Notes: generated by a model from the letters alone, not told the origin. 64,000 bases of DNA from Luteimonas galliterrae (GCF_023374055.1 NZ_JAMBEP010000003.1:1-64000); one strand, 5' to 3'. Counted from the stretch's first letter, positions 7,616-15,022 are shown. Made by a program: numbers and translations.

Positions 7616-8130
7616 CAATGCGAATATTCCTTGCGACTCTGTTTTCATCTTTTGCCGCCGTAGCTGTGCAGCCTGTAGTACTGCTCAGTTGGTTCTTTCT
7701 CCCAGCTTTGCTACAAGGCGCCGACCTGTCGCAGGACGTACTCGCCCTGACGACCTTCATGGCCATGTTTTTTGCGGTTCCATTCGTCCTTCTCCTTGGC
7801 ATTCCCCTCACGCTCGTGCTGTATCGTCTCGGCCGCCTCAAATGGTGGCCGCTAGCGCTCGCAGGCACTATCGCTGGCGGCCTATTCGTCGGCTGGCGCG
7901 GTCCGGGTTCGGACAAGGGCGCTTCCTCTGGCGGCAACTGGTACGGCAGTTACAGAGACTTCGTCGTTGATGGCGAGCCCACGTTTTATGGCTGGCTGAG
8001 TTATCTGCAGTCCGTAACTATCTTGGCTCTGCACGGACTGATCGGGGCCACCGTGTTTTATTTCGTTTGGGTGCGCTGGATGCGCCCTAACAATGCATTC
8101 ACGCCGAGCCCGCTTCGCGGCTCGGCTTAA
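7612..8130 (+). CDS. Cassette: membrane protein whose 3' end is encoded by attC
   Basis: 172 residues from ATG 7612 (a second ATG at 7618 is equally possible). There are four hydrophobic segments: about 5-30, 42-66 (FMAMFFAVPFVLLLGIPLTL), 78-96 and 138-158. A Gly-rich loop (GWRGPGSDKGASSGGNWYG) lies before the last helix. The family is not recognised. The last 13 or so residues (NNAFTPSPLRGSA) are translated from the attC itself, and the stop TAA is the one in the GGCTTAA arm. The ATG lies within or just after the core GTTATGC, with no Shine-Dalgarno sequence. Confidence 0.72.
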   Translation: MPMRIFLATLFSSFAAVAVQPVVLLSWFFLPALLQGADLSQDVLALTTFMAMFFAVPFVLLLGIPLTLVLYRLGRLKWWPLALAGTIAGGLFVGWRGPGSDKGASSGGNWYGSYRDFVVDGEPTFYGWLSYLQSVTILALHGLIGATVFYFVWVRWMRPNNAFTPSPLRGSA

Positions 8131-8144
8131 TTCAGGCGTTAGCC
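8085..8144 (+). repeat. attC site 5 (60 bp)
   Basis: R'' is CCCTAAC (8085-8091) and R' is GTTAGCC (8138-8144). The tip is CCGCTTCGCGG, with GAGCC and GGCTC forming the stem. The upstream gene reads through it to a stop at 8130. Confidence 0.9.
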
Positions 8145-8164
8145 GCTACGAGGAGTTCTCAGTC

Positions 8165-8725
8165 ATGGGGCTTTTGACCTTCAGCATCAACGTCACCCTC
8201 GACGGTTGCGTCGACCACCGGGAGGGGATCGCCGATGACGAGACACATGCCTTCTTCACCCGCTTGATGGACGAAGGCGGGGCGATGCTGTGGGGCCGCG
8301 TTACCTACGAGATGATGGAGAGCTACTGGCCGGCAGTCGCCCGAGGCGACGTGGAGGTACCGCCGGCGATCCGCGAGTGGGCGGTAAAGCTGGAGACCAA
8401 GCCGAAGTACGTGGTGTCGTCGACGCGAAAGGACTTTCGGTGGACCAATACCCACCACATCGCCGGCGACCTTCGCACGGAGGTGCAGAAACTGAAGGAC
8501 GCGACTCCGGCCGGTGTGCTCCTTGGTAGCGGCAAGCTCGCGACCGAGCTGGATCGGCTGGACCTGATCGACGAGTACATGTTCCTCGTTCACCCTAGGA
8601 TCGCCGGCCACGGCCCGACCCTGTACCAGAGCGGGCTGCCCAGTACGCGACGGCTCGATCTGGTCTCCGCGAAGCCGCTCCGCTGCGGCGCGGTCGCCAT
8701 GCATTACCGGCGCGAGTGCGGCTAG
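8165..8725 (+). CDS. Cassette: dihydrofolate reductase / RibD C-terminal-like protein
   Basis: 186-residue protein of the RibD_C/DHFR superfamily. It begins with the characteristic strand MGLLTFSINVTLDGCVDH, then MLWGRVTYEMMESYWP around residue 42. It has YVVSSTRKD, the nucleotide-binding GVLLGSGKLATEL, and YMFLVHPRIAGHGPTLY near residue 140. Such stand-alone proteins probably reduce pteridine or flavin-like substrates with NADPH. It is not a classical dfrA trimethoprim-resistance gene by sequence, and no resistance should be inferred. AGGAG ends 10 bases before the ATG at 8165, one of the few good ribosome sites in the array. The stop lies inside the following attC. Confidence 0.88.
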   Translation: MGLLTFSINVTLDGCVDHREGIADDETHAFFTRLMDEGGAMLWGRVTYEMMESYWPAVARGDVEVPPAIREWAVKLETKPKYVVSSTRKDFRWTNTHHIAGDLRTEVQKLKDATPAGVLLGSGKLATELDRLDLIDEYMFLVHPRIAGHGPTLYQSGLPSTRRLDLVSAKPLRCGAVAMHYRRECG

Positions 8726-8780
8726 CAATTCATTCAAGCCGACGCCACTCCGCGGGTCGGCTTAATTCCAGACGTTAGAC
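8720..8780 (+). repeat. attC site 6 (61 bp)
   Basis: R'' is degenerate (GGCTAGC, 8720-8726), while R' GTTAGAC (8774-8780) matches GTTRRRY exactly. The palindrome around CCACTCCGCGGG is recognisable but imperfect. Confidence 0.85.
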
Positions 8781-8795
8781 CGCACAGAGGGGCAT

Positions 8796-9206
8796 ATGGC
8801 AACTGAGAACACAACGGCGTCAACGGGTCTTGCCCGCATTGCCATCGGCGTACTCTCGCTGAGCCCTTTTGCCGTAGCCCTGGACCTCTGGCTACGTTTT
8901 TTACCGAACTACCCCGCCATGCAATACATGCGCACTGCTGACCCAATCGTTCAAGCGGGTTGGATCACGCTGGGCCCTATCGGCATCATTGCCATCATAC
9001 TTTTACGACGACATCCCATTGCCGGCACGATTCTTGCCTTGGCATTCTGCGCGGCATATGTACCACTCGCGAGACTACTTTGGCGCCATTTTACCTGGGG
9101 CTGCTGGGTTGCAATCGGATCCGTTGTGCTTGCAGTGACAGGCACTATTCTCTGGGCGCGGTCCAACAATCCGCCCAAGCCGACATCGCTTCGCGGCGCG
9201 GCTTAA
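8796..9206 (+). CDS. Cassette: small membrane protein whose 3' end is encoded by attC
   Basis: 136 residues with four predicted membrane spans: about 11-30 (ARIAIGVLSLSPFAVAL), 52-70 (GWITLGPIGIIAIILL), 73-92 and 99-120 (WVAIGSVVLAVTGTIL). The family is unrecognised. The last residues (NNPPKPTSLRGAA) come from the attC, with the stop in its right arm (GGCTTAA), the same arrangement as in the cassette gene ending at 8130. AGAGGGG precedes the ATG at 8796 at a usable distance. The fold suggests a four-helix inner-membrane protein with short loops and a cytoplasmic N-terminus. Confidence 0.75.
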   Translation: MATENTTASTGLARIAIGVLSLSPFAVALDLWLRFLPNYPAMQYMRTADPIVQAGWITLGPIGIIAIILLRRHPIAGTILALAFCAAYVPLARLLWRHFTWGCWVAIGSVVLAVTGTILWARSNNPPKPTSLRGAA

Positions 9207-9220
9207 CCCTGGCGTTAGAC
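9161..9220 (+). repeat. attC site 7 (60 bp)
   Basis: R'' GTCCAAC (9161-9167) and R' GTTAGAC (9214-9220) both match consensus. The tip is TCGCTTCGCGGCG. Confidence 0.92.
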
Positions 9221-9227
9221 CGCACCC

Positions 9228-9572
9228 ATGCCCCGCTACGACTTCGAACTCTTTGCTGGCTACCATCAGTTTTACCTGCAGGACGAGCCTGCGGATGGCA
9301 ATCTCGGCGATGCCTGGACCGAGGAAGCTTCAAACCGCCTTCTTGCTGTTACTCCTGGTATCGTTGGCGTGGGCACCGTCCGCAATATGGATGTGCTGGT
9401 AACCATAGACATCTTAGACGGAGAGCCTCGGCTCGATCTGGCCAGATTCGACCATGTGGTTGAGTGCTCTCTTTCAATTCAGAGCGGCCGCATCGTCGTT
9501 GCAGGATGCACTGACTACTTCCCCGATGCGGCCCGCATTGATGTTACAGCTGGCACGTATCGCGTCCGCTAG
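9228..9572 (+). CDS. Cassette: hypothetical soluble protein
   Basis: 114 residues, acidic, no signal peptide or membrane span. The N-terminus PRYDFELFAGYHQFYLQDE is distinctive and, to my recollection, recurs in cassette-encoded or immunity-like small proteins of unknown function, but I cannot name a family. Alternating hydrophobic residues (MDVLVTIDILDGEP, SGRIVVAGCTDYF) predict a beta-sheet core. The ATG is 7 bases after the core GTTAGAC. The TAG stop falls in the next attC. The frame is intact and length is typical for array cargo. Confidence 0.75.
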   Translation: MPRYDFELFAGYHQFYLQDEPADGNLGDAWTEEASNRLLAVTPGIVGVGTVRNMDVLVTIDILDGEPRLDLARFDHVVECSLSIQSGRIVVAGCTDYFPDAARIDVTAGTYRVR

Positions 9573-9626
9573 CCATTCATTCAAGCTGAAGCCGCTTCTC
9601 GGCTCGGCTTAATTCAGGCGTCAGGC
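9567..9626 (+). repeat. attC site 8 (60 bp)
   Basis: R'' is degenerate (CGCTAGC, 9567-9573), and R' reads GTCAGGC (9620-9626), one base from GTTRRRY. The stem GAAGCCG and CGGCTT is kept around the tip CTTCTCGG. Confidence 0.83.
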
Positions 9627-9640
9627 GCCAAGGAGACATC

Positions 9641-10111
9641 ATGACTGTCAAGCGTATGGACAACGTCGGCATCGTGGTAGAAGACATCGAGGCCGCCATT
9701 GAGTTCTTCACCGAACTTGGCCTCCAGCTCGAGGGGCGCGCCCCGATCGAAGGAGACTGGGCAGGCGGCGTCACCGGATTGCGCGGCATGCGCGTCGAGG
9801 TGGCCATGATGCGTACGCCGGACGGCTACAGCCGGCTCGAGATGTCCCGTTTCCTCGCGCCGCCCGTGGTCGCCGATCACCGCAACGCACCGGTGAACGC
9901 TCTCGGTTACCTGCGTGTCATGTTCACCGTGGAGGACATCGACGATACGCTCGCCCGGCTTAGCAAACACGGCGCGAAGCTCGTCGGCGAAGTGGTCCAG
10001 TACGAAGACATGTATCGGCTCTGCTACATCCGGGGCCCCGAAGGAATTCTCATCGGGCTCGCTCAGGAACTCGGGCAGCATATTTCCCGAGTGGATCCCT
10101 TAAGAACGTAA
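9641..10111 (+). CDS. Cassette: VOC (glyoxalase/bleomycin-resistance fold) protein
   Basis: 156-residue vicinal-oxygen-chelate protein with two beta-alpha-beta-beta-beta repeats. The first starts MDNVGIVVEDIEAAIEFFTELGL; the second contains RVMFTVEDIDDTLARLSKHGAKLVG and ends YIRGPEGILIGLAQELG. Family members bind a divalent metal and act on varied small molecules or sequester drugs; the substrate here is unknown. Metal-ligand positions appear to include the Glu in PEGILIGL. AAGGAG precedes the ATG at 9641 with good spacing. An attC follows 20 bases after the stop. Confidence 0.88.
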   Translation: MTVKRMDNVGIVVEDIEAAIEFFTELGLQLEGRAPIEGDWAGGVTGLRGMRVEVAMMRTPDGYSRLEMSRFLAPPVVADHRNAPVNALGYLRVMFTVEDIDDTLARLSKHGAKLVGEVVQYEDMYRLCYIRGPEGILIGLAQELGQHISRVDPLRT

Positions 10112-10131
10112 GCGTTGAGAACCGGATTGGC

Positions 10132-10191
10132 GTCCAACAAGTCATTTGAGCCGGGCCCGCTTCGCGGGTCGGCATAATTCAGGCGTTGGGC
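10132..10191 (+). repeat. attC site 9, last clear site of the array (60 bp)
   Basis: R'' GTCCAAC (10132-10138) and R' GTTGGGC (10185-10191) match consensus exactly. The tip is CCCGCTTCGCGGG. It closes the recognisable array. Confidence 0.92.
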
Positions 10192-10307
10192 CCCTGGAAG
10201 GCGCCACGCCCGGCGCGGCCTTCTTTTGAGGATAGTGGTCTTGTCGATTTGACCAGCCCTTGTTCGTCGTAGCCATACCAGACAGACCCACATACGGAGA
10301 ACAGGCT

Positions 10308-10754
10308 ATGCGGTTCATCATCACGGCGCAGTCGAATGCGGAGAAGACGACGGTCGACCAACAGCCAGAATTCGATGCGGAACTCTTCAAGGCGTACATG
10401 CGCTTCAACGAGGAGATGCATCGGGCCGGCGTGCTTATCGCATCCGAAGGCCTCAACCCTGCGGCGAAAGGGGCTCGCATCGCGGTGGCAGAAGGCAAGC
10501 GCTACATCGTCGACGGCCCCTTCGCCGAGTCGAAGGAACTGGTGGGAGGCTTCTACCTCATCGAAGTGGGCTCGCTCGACGAGGCGATTCAATGGGCCCT
10601 CCGCGCTCCGTCCGGCTTCGGGGCCGACGACATTCTGGACATTCGCCAATTGACAGGCTCGGGAGACCTGCCGCCTGAAATTCTCCAACTCATCGCGGAG
10701 GCTGCGCCGACATGGAGTGCCGCGGCTTGGCCGCCGCTCAATGCGAACAAATAG
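10308..10754 (+). CDS. YCII-related (DGPF) domain protein
   Basis: 148 residues from ATG 10308, where GGAG lies 7 bases upstream. The DGPF motif is present (YIVDGPFAESKELVGGFYLIE near residue 68), preceded by YMRFNEEMHRAGVLIASEGL; both are hallmarks of the YCII/DGPF family. These small ferredoxin-fold proteins are often encoded beside ECF sigma factors or as stand-alone genes, and their reactions are mostly unknown. It immediately follows the last clear attC, so it is the first gene of what may be a decayed part of the array. The gene has a 117-base leader before its start. Confidence 0.88.
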   Translation: MRFIITAQSNAEKTTVDQQPEFDAELFKAYMRFNEEMHRAGVLIASEGLNPAAKGARIAVAEGKRYIVDGPFAESKELVGGFYLIEVGSLDEAIQWALRAPSGFGADDILDIRQLTGSGDLPPEILQLIAEAAPTWSAAAWPPLNANK

Positions 10755-10762
10755 CAAGCGCT

Positions 10763-10841
10763 GTAGGCTGGGTTGGCCTCATCAACCCAGCATCACGGTT
10801 GTACAGGGAAAGGCTGGGTTGATGAAGCCAACCCAGCCTAC
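10763..10841. repeat. REPIN-like inverted repeat (GTAGGCTGGGTTGGC family)
   Basis: Two arms (GTAGGCTGGGTTGGC... and ...GCCAACCCAGCCTAC) separated by about 20 bases form a long hairpin just after the YCII gene. This family differs from the AGCGGCTTTAGCCGC family elsewhere in the window. Confidence 0.85.
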
Positions 10842-10960
10842 GAACTTACCCAGGCTGCGCTTAGTGTCAGGCGAACAAGACAGAGCCTTAACCCGCCGTT
10901 GACGGCCGCAGAATATGCGGTGTGGTTAATCGAAGCTTCGTGCGAAAGCGGGAGGCGGCC

Positions 10961-11401
10961 ATGGCCACGCAACAAGCGATAGACGAAGCCGACATCCGGC
11001 GACGACTCGATCGATTTCTCGATGCGGTCCGCGCCATGGATATCGAAGGCGTGAGGCCGATCTATGCGCCGGATCTGGTGTCGTTCGACATCGTCCCGCC
11101 GCTGCAGCACCTCGGAGCGGAGGCGAAGCTCAAGAACTGGCGGGACGTCTTTGCGGCCTACCAAGCTCCGCTCGGCTACGAACTGCGCGACCTCACGCTG
11201 GCCGTGGACGGCGACGTGGCGTTCGGGCGCAGCCTCAACCGGATCAGCGGCACCTTGAAGAACGGGAAGCGGAGCGATTACTGGGTTCGCTGGACGACGG
11301 GCTACCGGAAGATCGGCGGCGATTGGCTCATCGTGCACGACCAGGTCTCGGTGCCCATGGATGTGGAGACCGGCGCCGCGTTGCGGAACCTGGAGCCTTG
11401 A
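10961..11401 (+). CDS. SnoaL/NTF2-like protein
   Basis: 146 residues with the NTF2-like cone fold pattern: an N-terminal helix pair (EADIRRRLDRFLDAVRAMDIEGV), IYAPDLVSFDIVPP, a central WRDVFAAYQAP helix, and late strands GDVAFGRSLNRISGT and YRKIGGDWLIVHDQVSVP. Such proteins are ketosteroid-isomerase-like enzymes or binding proteins. The YRK...GDWLIVHDQVS ending is typical of the SgcJ/EcaC-YybH type. No substrate can be named. GGAGG five bases before ATG 10961 supports that start over an in-frame GTG at 10922. There is no signal peptide. Confidence 0.88.
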   Translation: MATQQAIDEADIRRRLDRFLDAVRAMDIEGVRPIYAPDLVSFDIVPPLQHLGAEAKLKNWRDVFAAYQAPLGYELRDLTLAVDGDVAFGRSLNRISGTLKNGKRSDYWVRWTTGYRKIGGDWLIVHDQVSVPMDVETGAALRNLEP

Positions 11402-11577
11402 CGGTGCGGTCCGCCCCGAAGGCGAAGAAGCAGGCGTAGTCCGGCGAACGCCAGCGCCGCGGGCTCGCGGCCATGGTGTTGCCGCCCGCATGTCCGTGCC
11501 GTTCGGCACCCCGGGTGCGCTACGCTTGCACCAGCTACGCCCGCCAACGGTGGCGGGCGGTTCGAGGAGTGAGCATC

Positions 11578-12015
11578 GTGCTTCTCTCTGAATTTCTCGC
11601 AGCAGCCGGCTACCGGCGGATCCCGCTGCAGCGCAGCGAGGTGGGGCACTTTCATGCCCCGGCGTCGTTGCGCGGACGGGCGGTGTCCGTCCTCGTGGAT
11701 ACGGGAGCCGACTGCACCTTGGTGAGCCTGGCGTTGGCGCGCGAACTGAACCTTTCGCTGTCCTTGCTCCCCGACAAGGGAGGCGGCGCCGGGAATGCGG
11801 CCATGGACGTGTACGTGGTGGTGGATGCCAACCTGGATCTGGCGGAACTGCCCATCCGGCCGCACAGCCTGGTGGCCATGGACCTCAGCCACGCCAACGA
11901 GGCGCTGACCGCCCAGGGCATGGCGCCCATCGAGGCGATCCTCGGCCAGGACGTATTCGAGCGGCACGCCGCCGTGATCGACTACGGCAGCCAATCGTTG
12001 TTCCTGCGTCCGTAA
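11578..12015 (+). CDS. Retropepsin-like aspartic protease domain protein
   Basis: 145 residues from a GTG at 11578 with GAGGAG 8 bases upstream. The active-site triad motif appears as [20 protein letters not shown] (Asp-Thr-Gly, about residue 41), followed by a flap-like region and [19 protein letters not shown], the second hydrophobic-hydrophobic-Gly element of retropepsins. Single-domain bacterial retropepsin-like proteins would have to dimerise to be active. No signal peptide is visible in this version, so it should be cytoplasmic. Whether it is a functional peptidase is unknown. Confidence 0.85.
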   Translation: MLLSEFLAAAGYRRIPLQRSEVGHFHAPASLRGRAVSVLVDTGADCTLVSLALARELNLSLSLLPDKGGGAGNAAMDVYVVVDANLDLAELPIRPHSLVAMDLSHANEALTAQGMAPIEAILGQDVFERHAAVIDYGSQSLFLRP

Positions 12016-12059
12016 CGATACCGCCGCATGCAGCGCCTCGCCCCTTCGGAGGAATGACG

Positions 12060-12410
12060 ATGCACAAGCACCGCATTTTCGCCATCAAATTCGCAAGCGT
12101 TTATCCGCTATACGTCCAAAAGGCCGAACGCAAAAACCGCACGAAAAAGGAAGTCGACCAGATCATCTGCTGGCTGACCGGCTACGACCAAGCGGGATTG
12201 CAGCGACAGATCGGCCAGGAAAACGACATCGAAACTTTTTTCGCCCAAGCACCGGCCATGCATCCGAACAGTTCGCTCATCAGGGGCGTGGTCTGCGGCA
12301 TCCGCGTGGAGGACATAGAAGACCCGCTGATGCGAAAAATACGCTATCTGGACAAGCTGATCGATGAGCTCGCGAAGGGAAAGGCGATGGAAAAGATTCT
12401 GCGGCAATAA
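12060..12410 (+). CDS. DUF2200 family protein
   Basis: 116-residue soluble protein closely fitting DUF2200. Features are [20 protein letters not shown] at the N-terminus, [18 protein letters not shown] near residue 30, a stretch around [11 protein letters not shown], and the C-terminal [20 protein letters not shown] helix. The family has no established function. GGAGGA lies 6 bases before ATG 12060, whereas an ATG at 12054 abuts it and is too close. It stands alone between unrelated small genes on the same strand. Confidence 0.9.
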   Translation: MHKHRIFAIKFASVYPLYVQKAERKNRTKKEVDQIICWLTGYDQAGLQRQIGQENDIETFFAQAPAMHPNSSLIRGVVCGIRVEDIEDPLMRKIRYLDKLIDELAKGKAMEKILRQ

Positions 12411-12484
12411 GCCGTCGGCTGACCCAATACAAAGCATCGCCCGTCCGGCTCATAATGCGAAAACAACATAGACGGGATCCGAAG

Positions 12485-12910
12485 ATGACGATCGAATGGT
12501 CCGACACCGCCGAAGGCGTCGATTGGACGGCCCTCTCCGAGATGTACCGCCTCGCGCCGCTGGGCAACAAGAGCGCGCAATGGCTGGAGACGGCCTTCAC
12601 CAACAGCATGTTCAAGTTTTTCGTGCGCAGCGGCGGCGCGGTCGTCGCTGCGGGCCGCGCGGTGGCCGACGGCGTGGATTGCGCCTACCTCTGCGACATC
12701 GCCGTGCACCCCGACCACCAGGGCACGGGTTTGGGCAAGGAACTGATCCAGCGGCTGGTGGACCGCTGCCGCGGGCACCGCAAGATCATCCTGTACGCGG
12801 TGCCGGGCAAGGAACCGTTCTACGGCAAGTTCGGTTTCAGGCGGATGCGTACGGCGATGGCGATCTTCGAAAACCCCGATCGAGCCGCTGCCGACGGCTA
12901 TACGGAATGA
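12485..12910 (+). CDS. GNAT-family N-acetyltransferase
   Basis: 141 residues with a GNAT core. Strand CAYLCDIAVHPDHQGTGLGK carries the acetyl-CoA pyrophosphate loop (Q-G-T-G-L-G-K near residues 82-88), followed by ELIQRLVDRCRGHRKIILYAVPG and FYGKFGFRRM, the usual final motif (Tyr then GF). The acceptor amine is unknown. The protein is small and single-domain, similar to YjgM/PanZ-like stand-alone GNATs. The start ATG 12485 has only a weak ribosome site. No attC follows, although GNAT genes are typical integron cargo. Confidence 0.9.
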   Translation: MTIEWSDTAEGVDWTALSEMYRLAPLGNKSAQWLETAFTNSMFKFFVRSGGAVVAAGRAVADGVDCAYLCDIAVHPDHQGTGLGKELIQRLVDRCRGHRKIILYAVPGKEPFYGKFGFRRMRTAMAIFENPDRAAADGYTE

Positions 12911-13102
12911 AACAAGCCCGCCTGCGCCTCTGGCGCTAGATTGGCGGGCATTGCAGGGCCCGTAGGGCAACCCGCCGCCTGCCGGTAAACGTGCGGACAA
13001 CTTCGAGCACCCTCTTTGTCCACGCCAGAACTGGCTATATCGGACCAAGATTTGGCGTAGGATCGCGGGCTCCAAACGCCATCAGACCGGGAGCGTCCGC
13101 AC

Positions 13103-13552
13103 GTGCATCGTACTTACGTTGTCGGGCTTAGGAGCTATCTGGCCATAGGTGCGGCGGGCTGCGTCTTTTTCACTGGCTGCAGCATAGGGGCGTTTGTCGC
13201 CAAGCAGTACTGGCCCATTTCAGTCTTTGCCTTCTTTGCGGTCATGAGCCTCTACGTGTTGCTCAGCGCCGGGAAGTACGTGCTCTCCGATACCCATATC
13301 GCGCATCAGAACATGTTCGGACACTTTCGGATGCGATGGCAGGATGTGCGCAAGGTGGAGTTCGGCACTCAAGGCTCCATAGTCCTCCATGGCGGAGAGA
13401 AACGGCTAGTCGTGGCCCCGCCCGCGTATTGGTCAGGATCGAATAAAGCCGAGGCGTTTGAGCTGTTGCGCAGCAAGCTCGATAAACCGGACATAAAGTC
13501 GTATCCCAGCAACCTGGCCGACTATAAAATTCACAAGAATGTTCGGGTTTGA
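13103..13552 (+). CDS. Membrane protein with bacterial PH-like domain
   Basis: 149 residues starting at GTG 13103 (GGGAG about 9 bases upstream). Two membrane spans occupy about residues 11-31 (YLAIGAAGCVFFTGCSIGAF) and 37-55. The cytoplasmic remainder (YVLSDTHIAHQNMFGHFRMR then WQDVRKVEFG) has the strand order of bPH domains. The role is unknown; such proteins may be membrane-anchored binding or regulatory modules. A 192-base gene-free stretch lies upstream and holds only a GC-rich hairpin around 12960-12985. Confidence 0.7.
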   Translation: MHRTYVVGLRSYLAIGAAGCVFFTGCSIGAFVAKQYWPISVFAFFAVMSLYVLLSAGKYVLSDTHIAHQNMFGHFRMRWQDVRKVEFGTQGSIVLHGGEKRLVVAPPAYWSGSNKAEAFELLRSKLDKPDIKSYPSNLADYKIHKNVRV

Positions 13553-13596
13553 TGTGAAGCCTGCCCTACAATCCCAGCTTTGATCAGGCATCGGAA

Positions 13597-14010
13597 ATGC
13601 GGCCTTCCGCCTCTCCATCCCGCTTTCCCGTGCGCATCTGGGCATTGGCCGCGCTGTATTGCGTCGCGAGCCTGGTTCACTTCGCGCACAACGCCGAATA
13701 CATCGCCGTCTATCCCAACATGCCTGCATGGCTTACCCGGGAGAACGTCTACGTCGCATGGCTGGCGGTCACCGGCGTCGGCTTCATCGCTGCCGCTCTT
13801 TCGTTCGCCGGCTGGCGCACGGCTGCCGCGCTGTGCCTTGTCGCCTATGGCGGCCTCGGCTTCGGCGGGCTGGGCCACTATGCGCTCGCCTTGTGTTCCG
13901 AGCACACGTTCGCGATGAACTTCACGATCTGGTTCGAGGTCGTTGCCGGTGCGATACTCGCCGTGTCCGCCGCATGGTTCATCAAACCATCGCGCCCGTT
14001 CGTAGCGTAA
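13597..14010 (+). CDS. Four-helix integral membrane protein, unknown family
   Basis: 137 residues with four predicted spans: about 12-32 (IWALAALYCVASLVHFAH), 50-70 (YVAWLAVTGVGFIAAALSF), 74-95 (AAALCLVAYGGLGFGGLGH) and 108-128. Conserved-looking His residues (HFAHN in helix 1, GHYAL after helix 3, EHTFAMN) could be functional. I do not recognise the family. It starts 44 bases after the previous gene and reads in the same direction. A perfect short palindrome (CGTAACGG G CCGTTACG, 14006-14022) covers its stop codon. Confidence 0.75.
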   Translation: MRPSASPSRFPVRIWALAALYCVASLVHFAHNAEYIAVYPNMPAWLTRENVYVAWLAVTGVGFIAAALSFAGWRTAAALCLVAYGGLGFGGLGHYALALCSEHTFAMNFTIWFEVVAGAILAVSAAWFIKPSRPFVA

Positions 14011-14035
14011 CGGGCCGTTACGATCAGGAGACGAC

Positions 14036-14416
14036 ATGCACCACTCCCGACTTTGCTCGATGCAGATCGACTGCCGCGTCGAGGACATCGATGCCGCCGC
14101 CGAATTCTGGGCCGCGGCGCTCGGACGCCCGGTCGATCGCGGCCATTACGGCACGCGCGGCAACTACGTGATGCTGCAAACGCCGCCGGACGAGCCGATG
14201 GTGCAGATCCAGCGCGTCGAACACGAGAGCCGCGTCCACCTCGACATCGAGACGGACGACATTGCGGCCGAAGTCGCGCGCCTCGAGGCGCTGGGCGCGA
14301 CCGTGGTGAAAGAGCTGGAGCGGTGGGTGGTGATGCAGGCGCCCACCGGGCAGCGGTTCTGCGTCGTGCGGCTGCAACGGCCTGGTTTTCCCAAGAACGC
14401 GAACCGCTGGGACTAG
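14036..14416 (+). CDS. VOC family protein
   Basis: 126-residue single glyoxalase-fold protein. It begins SRLCSMQIDCRVEDIDAAAEF, then WAAALGRPVDRGHYGTRGNYVML. The second half has VHLDIETDDIAAEVARLEAL and ends with the motif MQAPTGQRFCVV. This half-length type resembles glyoxalase_6 proteins. The substrate is unknown. AGGAG five bases before ATG 14036 marks the start. It is unrelated in detail to the VOC proteins at 9641 and 18446. Confidence 0.88.
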   Translation: MHHSRLCSMQIDCRVEDIDAAAEFWAAALGRPVDRGHYGTRGNYVMLQTPPDEPMVQIQRVEHESRVHLDIETDDIAAEVARLEALGATVVKELERWVVMQAPTGQRFCVVRLQRPGFPKNANRWD

Positions 14417-14603
14417 AGCGCTTGGGCCTGCGGCGCCGAGCGACGCCGGATATTGCGGTAATGGTCGTCGCAGAAACTAAAAAGGGAAGCGCCGCGCGCC
14501 TCCCCACAATGAATTTATACAATACAGGGGGACTTGCGGCAAGGCCCGCTGCGCAATGCAGTATCGCCGGCCTGCCGAAACGGCAGGACACCGGAGCGAC
14601 GCG
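14417..14603. other. Gene-free leader of the rifamycin-resistance-type gene
   Basis: 187 bases without a gene. An AT-rich island (ATTTATACAATACAG, about 14513-14527) is the only promoter-like stretch, offering TATACA or TACAAT as a possible -10 box. No clear -35 was found. Confidence 0.35.
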
Positions 14604-15005
14604 ATGACCGATACGCAAACGTACTACCACGGCACGAAGGCCGACCTGAAGACGGGCGACCTGATCGCGCCGGGTTACGCCTCCAACTACGGCAAGCGGA
14701 ACCAGGCGAATTTCGTTTACCTGTCCGCCACGCTGGACGCGGCCATCTGGGGCGCCGAGCTGGCCGTCGGCGCAGGGCGTGGCAGGGTCTACATCGTGGA
14801 ACCGACCGGGCCCATCGAAGACGATCCGAACCTGACGGACAAGCGATTTCCCGGAAATCCTACGAAGTCGTACCGCTCCCGGGACGCGTTCCGCATCATC
14901 GGCGAGGTTGCGGATTGGAAAGGCCACTCCCCCGGCCAGCTCAAAGAGATGCACGATCACCTCGAGAGCCTGAAGCAGCGCGGTATCGAGGCCATCGAAG
15001 AATGA
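14604..15005 (+). CDS. arr: NAD+:rifamycin ADP-ribosyltransferase
   Basis: 133 residues matching Arr, which inactivates rifamycins by transferring ADP-ribose from NAD+. The family motifs are present in order: TYYHGTKADLKTGDLI near residue 6, NFVYLSATLDAAIWGAELA near 38, and RGRVYIVEPTGPIEDDPN near 60. They are followed by FPGNPTKSYRS and the RIIGEVADWKGHSP ending. Length is standard (about 140). GGAG is 8 bases before ATG 14604. A diverged attC with a perfect core follows the stop, so it looks like an ancient or native integron cassette, as the mobile arr-2 and arr-3 genes are. Chromosomal arr genes are also common in environmental bacteria, so resistance level cannot be predicted. Confidence 0.93.
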   Translation: MTDTQTYYHGTKADLKTGDLIAPGYASNYGKRNQANFVYLSATLDAAIWGAELAVGAGRGRVYIVEPTGPIEDDPNLTDKRFPGNPTKSYRSRDAFRIIGEVADWKGHSPGQLKEMHDHLESLKQRGIEAIEE

Positions 15006-15022
15006 GCGCGGTTCGGCCATCC

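Larger units (their letters stand above)
3948..10191 (+). mobile_element. Integron cassette array without integrase (CALIN)
   Basis: Small plus-strand genes alternate with about 60-bp imperfect palindromes that start with GCCTAAC-like (RYYYAAC) and end with GTTAGGC-like (GTTRRRY) sequences. This is the architecture of integron attC sites, and most resemble the 59-base element of aadA cassettes as I remember it. Sites lie at 4339, 4882, 5350, 6054, 8085, 8720, 9161, 9567 and 10132; halves lie at 5960 and 7596. No intI is present in the window, so the array is either orphaned or separated from its integrase. Stop codons of several genes fall inside the attC sites, as in true cassettes. Confidence 0.9.

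Noticed and set aside
8165..8725. Trimethoprim-resistance dfr gene
   Set aside because: The protein is in the broad RibD/DHFR superfamily but lacks the sequence of dfrA/dfrB resistance enzymes.
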